DNA from: Phoebastria nigripes
Lineage: Eukaryota; Chordata; Aves; Procellariiformes; Diomedeidae
Assembly (NCBI GenBank): GCA_035582835.1
Contig: JAYKAV010000433.1
Coordinates: forward strand, 517,851-581,850
Direction of reading: 5' to 3'
DNA: 64,000 nucleotides
Part shown: piece after piece, positions 39,186 through 47,490 of the stretch
Position numbering within the stretch: the first letter of the stretch is position 1
How the letters are laid out: each line of letters opens with the position of its first letter
The notes under the pieces: generated by a model
The model's database searches: none
The model's input: only the letters and a program-made list of their open reading frames with translations
What the model was told of the DNA's origin: nothing
Made by a program: the position numbers and the translations under genes

Positions 39186-40501
39186 CTAGGGTATTTCAGC
39201 TCTTATTACTTTTACAGGGTTTTGGAGAGCAGACTGTACTGCGTTTTTGAAACTGCCATCTGACAGTGTTCCCCAGCTGGGAGCTCTTTTGCACTTTTCC
39301 TTTGCACTTTTCCTGTTAAGCAGAAACTGTATAGAAGGTGCCCTCAAATTACTGCCAGTTAGAAACTGAATAAAAATACATGAGCTTTTAATATTGATCT
39401 GATGTTCTTTGCATTGTCATGAAAAACGCAAGCCAAGTAATGTAAGCAAGGTCCTCCAGCTCTTAGAGCTCCAGCCTTCGTCTGATGGAATAAAGATTCT
39501 GGGTGTAAGGCAGAATTACAGAAATACACAGCATTTTCATGCCACTGTTTTTAAGGCCGTAAGTAGTCTTTAGGTTGTTGTAGCAGAAGTATTGTGCTGA
39601 GATTCAAACCACAAGTATGCAAGAGATCTTGGCAAACCATCTGGCAAGGAGCTGGCTTGCCTGTGCTACCACCTGCAGGGCACTGTCCAGTATTGCATAA
39701 ACCACCTGGCCACTGGCTGCTGCCAAATCTGGGGAAACCAGGGCATGGAGCAGAATTTACTCACTTCTTGCAGAAGGAAATATCCTAGCTCTGCCTGATG
39801 AGGAGCTTCCTCACCGTACGCTGGTTGGAAATCTCTCTAGACAGAGTTAGAATGGTATGTCTGATAAAAAGAAAGAGGATTTTTTCCAAAAGAACGAGAA
39901 ATACATGTGTTGGAGGCATAAGAGTTTAATCAGAAAAGCATTGAGATTTTCAGGAAAGACCAGGAGAGAGCTACAGCCAGAAGAGTCCTGAACAGTTAAT
40001 TTTCCTGCTCTGAAATTAAAAGTGGGAGTTGAGTAAGGAAGCCAATGCTTAGATGGCTTTGTTAAGTCTTTGCAAATGTTAGTTCTCGTTACCAACCAAA
40101 TAACTTCCCTCATGTTGAGAAGGGAAAAAAAGGCATTTATTCAGACTATGAAAGTCAGTGAGGGAGCAGAGGTTTGAATTCTGCTGTTCGGGTTGTCAGT
40201 TCTCGTCTCTCAAAAGGAAACATAAGAGAAACTCTCTTTGATACTTGGAAAACTTAAATAGTCTTCAAAGACAGTAGCGTCGAGAGGGAAGTACAGGGGA
40301 GGGGAAGAAAAAAGCATTAGGAGGAAAAACGTAAGGCTGGGGGTATACTTAAAACCTGGTATGGGGTTGGAGAAGAAAAGGGAAATTCTCTTTTTTAATT
40401 GTTTCAATTAGGCTGTATATATATCTGTTCTCTTATTGCATTTCCAGGATGCAGAAAGCGAGAGAGAACTTGAAGAGATGCGATCAGTCTGGGAAGAATA
40501 A
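463..40501 (+). CDS. RMDN3: RMDN3 / PTPIP51, regulator of microtubule dynamics 3 (whole gene, 12 coding exons)
   Basis: RMDN3 is an outer-mitochondrial-membrane protein that binds ER VAPA/VAPB, holds ER-mitochondria contacts, and has a C-terminal TPR domain linked to lipid transfer and calcium exchange. Joining 463-595, 2654-2849, 3509-3655, 7865-8132, 9749-9851, 10957-11017, 30651-30726, 31538-31615, 33901-33999, 35967-36020, 38422-38502 and 40448-40501 gives 1350 nt, that is 449 aa plus TAA (human about 470 aa). Visible in order: N-terminal hydrophobic anchor (about 8-27), coiled coil (about 70-106), Arg-rich and Ser-rich stretch, VAP-binding FFAT-like IYFTASS (140-146), acidic region, and TPR-type helices (about 215-449). 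The start has an excellent Kozak context (GCCGCCATGG). Identification rests on matches along the whole remembered human protein; RMDN1 and RMDN2 lack the FFAT segment and fit worse. No N falls in a coding exon. The 3' end faces CYP1C1. Confidence 0.96.
596..2653 (+). other. RMDN3: RMDN3 intron 1
   Basis: About 2.06 kb. The first 400 bases belong to the CpG island and contain one N (762); the rest is AT-rich with T-runs near 2022 and 2080. No exon-like segment with homology to RMDN3 was found, although the human protein has about 22 extra residues at this junction. Confidence 0.8.
2654..2849 (+). CDS. RMDN3: RMDN3 exon 2 (coiled coil)
   Basis: Encodes residues 45-110. The acceptor is TTTTAAG and the donor is CAG|GTGTCG, phase 1 in and phase 2 out. 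The segment [20 protein letters not shown] starts a heptad-like coiled coil that ends with AAEIVGEVR, closely matching the human coiled coil. Confidence 0.95.
2850..3508 (+). other. RMDN3: RMDN3 intron 2
   Basis: A 659-base intron without recognisable features. The frame of exon 2 stays open for about 230 bases into the intron by chance. Confidence 0.9.
3509..3655 (+). CDS. RMDN3: RMDN3 exon 3 (Arg/Ser region and FFAT-like motif)
   Basis: Encodes residues 110-159. It contains a four-Arg cluster (121-124), [11 protein letters not shown] (129-139), which resembles the phospho-regulated stretch of human PTPIP51, and IYFTASS (140-146). The Thr at 143 aligns with the human phospho-FFAT threonine (T160). 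It ends in an acidic GESEGG tail. Acceptor CAAAG, donor GG|GTAAGC. Confidence 0.96.
3656..7864 (+). other. RMDN3: RMDN3 intron 3
   Basis: A 4.2-kb AT-rich intron. It holds a CR1 3' end at about 4398-4462 and single Ns near 3975, 4300, 4468, 5248, 7343 and 7604. Short open frames in it have no recognisable family. Confidence 0.85.
4398..4462 (+). mobile_element. CR1 LINE 3' end
   Basis: The segment from GGACTTGATGGTCTTAAAGG through TTTTCCAACC to GATTCTATGATTCT is the classic avian/reptilian CR1 3' terminus with its ATTCTATG microsatellite-like end. Only the last 65 bases are kept, consistent with the usual 5' truncation of CR1 insertions. This is strong evidence for the type of organism. Confidence 0.9.
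7865..8132 (+). CDS. RMDN3: RMDN3 exon 4 (acidic linker, first TPR helices)
   Basis: Encodes residues 159-248, the longest exon. [14 protein letters not shown] opens an acidic Glu/Asp-rich stretch with [11 protein letters not shown] and RRDSLDL, as in human RMDN3. It then enters the helical domain with [20 protein letters not shown]. Acceptor CTCAAAG, donor GCG|GTAAAG, leaving in phase 0. Confidence 0.96.
8133..9748 (+). other. RMDN3: RMDN3 intron 4
   Basis: A 1.6-kb intron. The only notable feature is a run of 24 T at 9222-9245. Confidence 0.88.
9749..9851 (+). CDS. RMDN3: RMDN3 exon 5
   Basis: Encodes residues 249 to the first base of codon 283. [20 protein letters not shown] matches the strongly conserved first TPR helices of the RMDN family, followed by an acidic turn and EKRSYASD. 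Acceptor TACTGCAG, donor G|GTAAGG. Confidence 0.95.
9852..10956 (+). other. RMDN3: RMDN3 intron 5
   Basis: A 1.1-kb AT-rich intron; nothing recognisable beyond T-runs near 9950 and 9977. Confidence 0.88.
10957..11017 (+). CDS. RMDN3: RMDN3 exon 6
   Basis: A 61-base exon encoding residues 283-303, [20 protein letters not shown], which aligns with the human segment ending CHLW before the YA-LCGQL helix. Acceptor TTTGCAG, donor TG|GTATGT, phase 2 out. Confidence 0.93.
17575..18240 (-). mobile_element. Degraded CR1-like LINE remnant
   Basis: Read on the given strand, GTTGGGAGGGACCTCCAGAA, followed by GTCATCT, resembles the reverse complement of a CR1 3' end. Further on, TTATGGACTCTATCCAGCCC and GTACTTTAGCTGAGCCCTGC resemble reverse CR1 body segments (the usual forms read like CTCTGGACTCTCTCCAGC and GTACTCCAGGTGTGGCCT). 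It is heavily diverged, so the limits are approximate. Confidence 0.5.
20640..20890 (+). mobile_element. Ancient CR1 LINE fragment (end of ORF2)
   Basis: The segment includes AGTGGCATGGAGAGGGTGAA, an AAGAACTAG landmark, and a stretch translating as [20 protein letters not shown]. That is the shape of the CR1 ORF2 C-terminus, which in intact copies reads roughly W-N-LP-VV-SPS---FK--LD. It explains most of the open frame at 20685-21125, which is therefore not a host gene. Confidence 0.7.
24030..25070 (+). mobile_element. Ancient CR1 LINE, RT region to 3' end, decayed
   Basis: Landmarks occur in CR1 order. GGCAAATGTAATGCTGATTT followed by GAGGATCCAGGAAACT is a broken reverse-transcriptase segment (ANVxxIF...EDPGN). 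AAAATGGCAGATGTTGTCAA and CAAAGTAATAATCACAG lie near 24510-24550. AGACTGGGATTTTTCAGCTC lies near 24870. GACCTCTGGTTTGATCCAGC at about 25036 is the 3' end. Internal deletions and stops show that it is long dead. It may extend upstream to about 23560. Confidence 0.72.
30651..30726 (+). CDS. RMDN3: RMDN3 exon 7
   Basis: Encodes residues 303-328: after the split Trp codon, [20 protein letters not shown], then GYVFK, nearly the same as human RMDN3. Acceptor CTCTGTGTAG, donor AAG|GTGAGT, leaving in phase 0. Confidence 0.96.
30727..31537 (+). other. RMDN3: RMDN3 intron 7
   Basis: An 811-base intron without recognisable features. Confidence 0.9.
31538..31615 (+). CDS. RMDN3: RMDN3 exon 8
   Basis: Encodes residues 329-354, [20 protein letters not shown] followed by GRWCYQ, a TPR repeat typical of the RMDN family. 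Acceptor TTTTCCGTAG, donor CAG|GTAAAA, phase 0 on both sides. Confidence 0.96.
31616..33900 (+). other. RMDN3: RMDN3 intron 8
   Basis: A 2.3-kb intron with no recognisable gene or repeat. Confidence 0.88.
33901..33999 (+). CDS. RMDN3: RMDN3 exon 9
   Basis: Encodes residues 355-387. It begins [20 protein letters not shown] and ends [12 protein letters not shown], matching the human VSHLSWLEKKTATAL segment. Acceptor GTCTCTGCAG, donor TGG|GTAATG, phase 0 on both sides. Confidence 0.96.
34000..35966 (+). other. RMDN3: RMDN3 intron 9
   Basis: A 1.97-kb intron with one N (about 34810) and a run of 22 T at 35842-35863. The pyrimidine-rich tract before the acceptor (about 35940-35965) is unusually long. 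Confidence 0.88.
35967..36020 (+). CDS. RMDN3: RMDN3 exon 10
   Basis: A 54-base exon, residues 388-405, [18 protein letters not shown], the most conserved C-terminal TPR helix of the family. Acceptor TCTTTGTAG, donor AAG|GTAACC, phase 0. Confidence 0.95.
36021..38421 (+). other. RMDN3: RMDN3 intron 10
   Basis: A 2.4-kb intron. An AAAC tetranucleotide run lies at 38172-38197; otherwise nothing was recognised. Confidence 0.88.
38422..38502 (+). CDS. RMDN3: RMDN3 exon 11
   Basis: Encodes residues 406-432, [20 protein letters not shown], then LPVNTKE, aligning with human CYRELGKNSEARWWM...LPDVTKE. Acceptor TTCTTCACAG, donor GAG|GTAGCA, phase 0. Confidence 0.95.
38503..40447 (+). other. RMDN3: RMDN3 intron 11
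   Basis: A 1.9-kb intron containing a pure run of 59 T at 39122-39180; no other feature recognised. Confidence 0.88.
39122..39180. repeat. Homopolymer run of 59 T
   Basis: An unbroken T stretch. On the - strand it would read as a poly-A tail, but no recognisable retroposed body lies beside it, and no clear target-site duplication was seen. It could equally be slippage or an assembly artefact. Confidence 0.9.
40448..40501 (+). CDS. RMDN3: RMDN3 exon 12 (C-terminus and stop)
   Basis: Encodes residues 433-449, [17 protein letters not shown], then TAA at 40499-40501. The Leu-Glu-Glu pattern matches the human C-terminus DLEELEVILRD in position, though the last residues differ. The acceptor is GCATTTCCAG. 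The stop codon lies inside an AATAAA hexamer (40497-40502). Confidence 0.92.
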   Translation, partial: DAESERELEEMRSVWEE

Positions 40502-40670
40502 ATATAGAAAGGCTCATTCCACTTGATACTGCACGGACAGTAAAATTCCAGTTAAAGGGGTTTCACGATCCTGACAACTTTGATTGCACTTCATGGATAA
40601 GCCACAAGAGTTTACAGGGAAAAACCACGCAGCAGTCTCATCAGCACATCCAGGAAAAGATCTGGGTGGG

Positions 40671-40676
40671 ATTAAA
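40671..40676 (+). promoter_or_regulatory. RMDN3: Candidate RMDN3 poly(A) signal ATTAAA (proximal)
   Basis: ATTAAA about 170 bases after the stop, followed by T-rich sequence. Further AATAAA candidates lie near 44142, 44570 and 44905; the last is followed by GT-rich DNA. Which is used cannot be decided from sequence. Confidence 0.35.
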
Positions 40677-40779
40677 TCGGATAAAATTTTGTATTATTTT
40701 CCTTCTTACAGCACTGCCTATGTTTGACTTCAAAATTCCTAAAAAACGTCAAATTCCTAAAAACAGGTGGGGGNTGTGT

Positions 40780-40916
40780 ATAGGTAGAATTTGTGATATA
40801 AAAATATTTGTTATTATATATATAACAGATAGATGTGAGATATATACTTTGTGATAGAAAAATATGTACATATTTATATATACACATACAGATTTTATAT
40901 CGCAAACTCTACCTAT
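40780..40916. repeat. Imperfect inverted repeat (25-bp arms)
   Basis: The left arm at 40780-40804 and the right arm at 40892-40916 are reverse complements at 22 of 25 positions, separated by 87 bases of AT-rich sequence. If RMDN3 is polyadenylated downstream, the transcript would form a hairpin about 280 bases after the stop codon, with one A-C mismatch and one G-U pair in the stem. Confidence 0.8.
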
Positions 40917-43900
40917 CCAACAGCCTGAACTTCAGGCCTGCTTGCTGGTGAGCTCTCTCAACTGATTCCTGAGGAAGTCTTCAGCCAAAATTTTTTTCAG
41001 ATTAACTGTTTTCTCTTTTCCTTANTAATATACATTAATTTAATCAGTTGAAATAACTGATTACATGCCTTTCATAGATGTTTAGGTGAGATAAAATTTT
41101 GAGCCACTGTCCTCGGTGGTCAGTGTGCCGCTGATTTTTACCAGCATGATGCGCTGGAGGCAGCGGGATGTTCCCACTGCCCTCAGCCTGTTGATTCAAA
41201 TGGGCACTGAAACTGTGACTTAAGACAATTACAAAAAAAGAAGACGCCAATGACTTAAAGTAAGCGAGTTGTCAGCCCTTTCTTCCTTGCTGTGAAAAAA
41301 TTGATGGTGGTGTCCAAAACACACTCTTGTTTGGTCCTTTCCAACTATGCCTAAACTACCTTACTGGTTTTCCACTGGGGGGAAACCAGCACTGCTCACT
41401 ATAGTGAGTTATTGCCAGGGGACCAACGAGATTTCCTTTGCAATACAAACTTCATTTTTAAGAGGTGCATTGCTTTTGTCAGAGAAGCGAGTAGTAAGAT
41501 TTTAAACTTTAGGACTTCCTCCCAGTGATGTTATTCCCTTCACTCGCGTGAGATTGAAAACTTCTTATGTCCCTCTAAATGACGCTGCTATGGTTTAGGT
41601 GTGATAACTTAGTTTGAAAAGTAGTTATTTATCAATGAAACGCTGGTTACAGGAACAGGAATATTCTGTGGCAAAGCTGATGCTCCCCTGTGATGTTCTC
41701 CTACCAGTTCTTGACTCATCAGGTGGCACCGAGGAGGTGAAGCTGACGGCTGACGTTGCCTCCGACAGCTTCTGGGTACCAAACAGAAAAAGTAAACTGT
41801 GCTGTACACTGACACAAATGGTGAAGTAAAAACCACGTTCAAAAATTTCCCCAAATACTTAGCGAGGCTTTCTTGATACCCCTTCAGATTCAGCTGGCAG
41901 CTAACCGGACACTAATTTTTTAACGTTTGTTACGTCTTGCCATGTTGTGTAGTGTTTGTGAAGTGTGAAGTAAAAAAAGTGCAAGAGTAAAACATTTGCT
42001 AATCACCTTTTTAGTCCCTTGCACGTGTGTATTAAACTGATGGGTTTTTTACTTCATGAAAATAACACTGAAGGGGAAATGCATAGCAAACTCGAGCTTA
42101 AAAACTTCCCATTTTATAGATTTGGCACTTTTTAGCTTCCCCTGCCCCCCAAGTTAAATGCTCTAAAAACTTTGGTGCTCATCTCATGAGATCCAGGCAA
42201 GTGTGCAATTAGCTTTAGTTGCTTAAAATGGTAAAAATTGATACTTATAATTGGAGAACTGAATCCTGACAGGCTAAAGTTGATCCCTGTATTTTTGTGC
42301 AGAGCTCCCCTCGCGATGAGTGGGCACTTGATCTGTAACTGCGGGACACTTTTATCCTTAATGTATGCTCTTCTTTCACTTCTTCGGTGGAATGACGAAG
42401 CTGCCTTTTTTACTTAGTGTGAATCTGTCTTGTTTTGAATATTTTCCAGTGGATGACCATTTTCTTCTCCTAAACATTCAATCTTTAAATAATTGCACAA
42501 GTTTTTCAGCTGTTTTCTTTTTGGTTGCTTAAGCCAAGCTGGGAAATCCTCACCAGTGATATCCAAAAGATGATGATCAGCAACTTGATTCTTTCACGGT
42601 GGATTTGCAGGGGTTTTTTCTGGAGAGAAATGGTAATAGCTCTCAAAACAGTCGTATAGTTAGCTGTACTTACATTGCCTTTCCCTGCCAGCAAGTCCCA
42701 GAGTGATATTAATCAGAAATGTTTGCTGTTCTGTGTGTTGCTTATACGTTGCTGCCTTCCAAAAGTAAATGGTTTCAGCGTATGTAATAGGAAGAGCGTG
42801 AAAAGGAAATATTTACACTACCAAGAGTCCGGAGCTTTACTTACTTGCAGACTCCTTCAAGCCTTCACCTGTTGTTTAACTTGTCAAAACATAAACTGTT
42901 TAGAGCAGTCTTTGGATTATGTATTTTCTGGAGATAACTTTCACTCTGTGTTTCCACTGATTTAAGTTCTCCTTTGATTTTTTGGGGGTGTCTGTTTCAA
43001 AACAACAAGGGGTTGTAGGCTTGAGGGAAAAAAAGCCGATTTGCTGCTTGGGATTCTGCNCTGGGTTAGGTTTGAGTGTTTCATCCCATTTATGTTCGTT
43101 GTCTTTAAGAGGGGGATGCGTGAGGAAAGCGTTTCGTTAATTTGTTAATTGCCAAGGTGCCGCATCGGTTGGCAGCACCTCTCCAGACAAGCGGCCTCTG
43201 TTAAAAGTCCTCAGGAAAGAGTGCTGTGAAAACACAGCTTTGGGTTACAGACTAAACAGCCTGTTCGGAAACTGATACCAAGACCCTTGTTTTTCTTACC
43301 AACAGAAGCTGAAGTCATTTTCTTCTGGGGGGGAGGAGGCATTTGGTGCAGTCGTGTGGGGCATATTGGGCTGCGACCAGAACCTTTTCTGTCTTTGAGT
43401 AAAAATAACCTGCTTCCCTGGAGGAAAAGGTGGTAATTAAATTATGGTAATTCTTCTCATTTGGTGTTCATTCTCGGATGATTTCACACGGGTGCAACCT
43501 TTCAACTCTCANTTATTCTATTTCTGACCTTCGGTGAATGCTTTAAGCTTTCCGTGCATTTGATTGCCTGCTTCACTTTTGTGTTTTTTTTTAAAAATAG
43601 ACTTCAGTTTTGGCTTAAAAGAGCAGGGTCTGGCATTTCGCTCCTGCGTATCCTTTGTGTGTGTGGTCTTGTCCCTTTCTTGGGGGATCTGAAGCGGAGA
43701 GGTCTGTTATTCTGGTTTTCATACAGGAAAGATTTCCTCTGGNGGCACAGCTCCTGCCCGGAGAGCTAGGGTGGAGGTTTGTGTTTAGCGCGTTATTTTT
43801 TCTTGTCTGCTGTATCTGCTGGAACCTAATTAATGTGTCTCTAAGACGGCGATGAAAGGCGGTGACGGAACTCGCAGATCCTTTCAAGTGCAGATGAAAG

Positions 43901-46900
43901 CTNTATTTTGCCATTTTCAGTCTGATCTCCAGGAAGTTCCGACATAACGATCAAAAGAACCTTTTTCGTTTTGGTTTTCCCTTTTCCTGGCTTGTTGTGA
44001 ATAAGAAGAATGTGACTTATTAACATAATTCAATTCTGATAGCATAGCTTGCAGGTTGATGTGGCAATAAGGCAAGGCTGTGTAACTAAAACACTTCCCA
44101 GTCAACAATGCTTGGGGTTTATTTTTTTCTTTAGCAATAAAACGTGCAGCCTCCTGTTAGGCTCTCGCTGTGCCGCGTGCTGGGAGGGGGAGGCCGTTCC
44201 TCCTGTGTGCAGGGGGAGGATGCACTTCAATAGCTTTCAGACAACGTGGAAATCGAGTCTTTTTAAAATTTGCACATACTTGGCAGACCAGTCCCAGCGT
44301 ACAATGTGAATTTCTTGAAGACGCCTGCACTGTATACGTTCCAGGACCACAAGCAATTAATTTGCCTGGTACAATTTTGGTAGAGAGACTCTCTGTCCTG
44401 TTCCCATCCAGATCAGTTCTTCTGGGCTTATCCCGGGGTGAGAGAGAGTAATTTCCTGGAGCTACTCTTGTCTTAATTTTAAAACTTACCTACCTGTGGT
44501 TAAATTATGATACTAAAGAATAACGGAAGCTATTTAACTAGTTTATNCTCACTGTGCCGTTCTGTTAGAAATAAAGTATTTATAAATAAGGAGAAGGGGA
44601 TCCTGCTTAAAGTTGCTTGTGTTGCTCTCTTGCTTTTATGCATAAGTGAAGAAACCCGACAGCCAGGTCTTCATCATTGTACTTGTACACATGGTGGCTG
44701 TGCCAAATGCAATAGGAAATTATGGGAAAGAAAGGTACAACATTATTGTTTATGTATCACTGTTTATATATATAATAATTTGGGTTACACCTGTAGCAGA
44801 TTTTGTATGTCAATACAACCACTACTGCTTATGTTTTTAAAATGCACCAAAGTAATACAGCCACGCTTTGTGGCAAATGATGTACCCCAAGTGAAGTTGT
44901 TTTTAAATAAAGGTGGCTAATCAGTTGTGACCCGCTGTGAGTATTCTGCGCTCAACCTTCATGATCCTAAAGGCCATCTTCAGCTTCCCCAGGACAAAAA
45001 CCGTAAACAAGGGGCTTGCAGGCTGTGTTTAGTGTTGGTTCTGGTGGTTTAGACTGCCTGATTTTTAGCTCATTTTATTTCAAATTACTTTGCAGAGAGA
45101 GTGGATGACAACACCGACTGTGCCTCAGTTCCTCAAAATCTGCATAGTTCAGGAGTTCAAATACCGTGGTCATACAAAGGAATAAGTAAAGTGGGAAACA
45201 AGGTTTTGGCTACCTAATGGAATAGGTAGGGAGTAATTTTGGTTGTGTTAAATTACTTGCATTGCAGACCTAATATCCCCATCCTTGGGAGAAGGACATG
45301 GGAGTCGCCAGCAATCGCAAGCATGGAAGAAGTCCTCTCAGAAGGTGGCCTGAGCACCACCAAGCATCCCTTAGACAGCTTTGTCCTTCCCTCGTGCAGA
45401 ATTAGGGCTGTCTTCAGTGTGCAACTTCTCTGTAATCTCTTTCCTTTATTTCCTCCTCAAGGTGGAATTGTAGCATCCTCTAGTGCACTGGGTCACCTTA
45501 CAGAGAATTTTCATTTGCCTCGGAAAAGGAGCCGGAGCCGNTACAAGGGGCATCCTGCCAAGGTCTGCTGCTTTGGAGAGAAGAGGACCCCAGAAGCAGA
45601 AAACGCAGTTGTGCAGGATGAGACCCGTGGCACAGGCAGGTCTTCGGCTTAGCCAAGTGTGACAGACTGAGGACGCCGAGTCAGGGATGGATGTGTAGGT
45701 ACCCTGTCATTCAGTGTAAATCTCTGGCTCTTGGACCATCAGAAGTTTCTGAATGACTTCTAAAAGTGACATTTTGCAATCCTTGAGTGTTAACTTAGCG
45801 ATGGAGGGAGTGGCGGCTTAGAGCACGGTTGGGAAAATGATTGTAAGCAACTTGGACATCTCAGAGAGGAGGTCGGCGTTGACCCCATGGCTTGCGACAG
45901 GGTAGCCTGTTCAGAAAGAGGGATTTGAAAGCAGACAAATTCAGTTATGTAGTTGGTTTCCAATAAAAAGAGCATACCAGAGCTGTGACCACCTCTCCCA
46001 TGTGCTGGGAAACTTCTGACTCAGTATTGGAATGGAAATGTCAACATCGCTTCCTCCTAGGAACGGGACAGTCGTTCTGACTCCCACCCCGGCTTATTTC
46101 TGCTAAACCCAGCTTCCTTTGGTTCAATGACACTTGTAATTCCTTGGAAATTCCCTGGCAAAATCTGACCTGCACAGACCCTGCTTGGTTTGAGAGACAA
46201 CCTGAAGTGGGAGGATTGCAAGCAATAGGCTTGCTGTCTTGTTTTAATTTACTTAAGTTGACTTGGCTAAAATCAGGGAAAAAGCTGACCTTAGGGAAAT
46301 GTTTTCACTGTGAAGGGAAATTGAGGTTAAAACTGGGGAGGAAGAGAGGGGGGATAAGGTTGAACACAATTACAGCTTGCTATAGACCTGCCATGCTTCT
46401 GGTTTTCTGNATACAGGCAGCTGCGGCCACATCGGGCATGAAAACCTGATCTCAGTAACTTCAGCAGCCAGAGATGTAGTTCTCTTCGTAAGATGTATTT
46501 AATTTTTGCTTTCTCGAAAGTAAAAAATCCGAGAAGGGCTCAAGACCCTGAAGGCAGACGAGATAATAGGGGATTGTCCTCTGTCTCTGGAGAGTCCCAT
46601 CGTTATAAATGTATCCCATAACAAAAATCAGCTTCTTATTTACTGGCCTGGTGACAGCTTGGCTGTGATGTAGAGGTTAAAGGCCTTTTGGATCAGGTTT
46701 TAATATTTAAGTTGTTATGAAAAGCAGAAGAGGATCTGAGATTTGTGTAGGCTCCCTGTGCTGGGTTGCTTACATACCTGCAGTGAATTGTTTTGAAGGC
46801 GAGAGTAATGATGGACTGATTGCTTTTCTTAGTAGAAGGCTTAGGTCTGCCGCCAGGTCTCTTGTGTGTCTTTTGCTTAATAATAGAGAGCGCATTGCAG

Positions 46901-47149
46901 CATTTCGGTGGCTCAGAAGCTGCGGTGGGAGCGGCGCAGTACCTGCCTGCGAGCAAAGACGGCTGTNGTCGTGGACGAGGAGCGGGAATGAGTTTGGACA
47001 CAGGGGACTGTAAATACACAACGCATTCCCCAGCATCCCGCTTCCACATGAAAAAAAAAAAAAAAAAAATCATATTTCCTGGCAGCGTCTCTCCTTAAAC
47101 ATGAGAAATGAGGTGGTCAAAGTATTGCAAAATCATTCAAGTAAGTGCT

Positions 47150-47490
47150 GGAAGCAGATTCCTCCCCCCGCCGTGGAAAGAAGAGCTGCGGTCGTGCGCT
47201 TTGCACGCCGCTGCCCCGACCGCCTGCGGCAGCATTTCGGTGCTGTAGCAAACGCGTACACCTAAATCTTCACGCTTTGGGGTTGAAGAGCCCCAACTTT
47301 AAATGCCTTATGGGTAGGGTAGGGTAGGAACTGGAGCTGCAGAGGCAAGCCGGCCGGGCGGCACGGCTTGGGAAGCGGGGCGGGATGCTCCCGGGGCCGT
47401 TGGAACTGTGCCGCACGCCGGGCAGGCGGCACCACGGGCTCTGCCGTAGCGCGGGGCGAAGCGTGGAAGTGAGTCACGGTGCTCTTCGTT
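47150..47490. other. Orphan CpG-rich block
   Basis: A dense cluster of CpG dinucleotides in GC-rich sequence, flanked by AT-richer DNA and not attached to either recognised gene. It may be an unannotated promoter or enhancer. No open frame in it shows homology. Confidence 0.55.

Larger units (their letters stand above)
40502..45000 (+). other. RMDN3: RMDN3 3' UTR and downstream flank
   Basis: AT-rich sequence with an inverted repeat at 40780-40916, several poly(A) signal candidates and no further RMDN3 homology. The true transcript end is unknown. Short open frames here have no recognisable family. Confidence 0.5.

Noticed and set aside
463..40501. Calling the left gene RMDN2
   Set aside because: First suggested by the adjacent CYP1. 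The anchor, coiled coil, Arg/Ser stretch, IYFTASS motif and acidic linker match RMDN3/PTPIP51 specifically.
41335..41360. A CR1-end-like GGTCCTTTCCAACTATG
   Set aside because: Only about 15 bases resemble CR1 and no terminal repeat follows.
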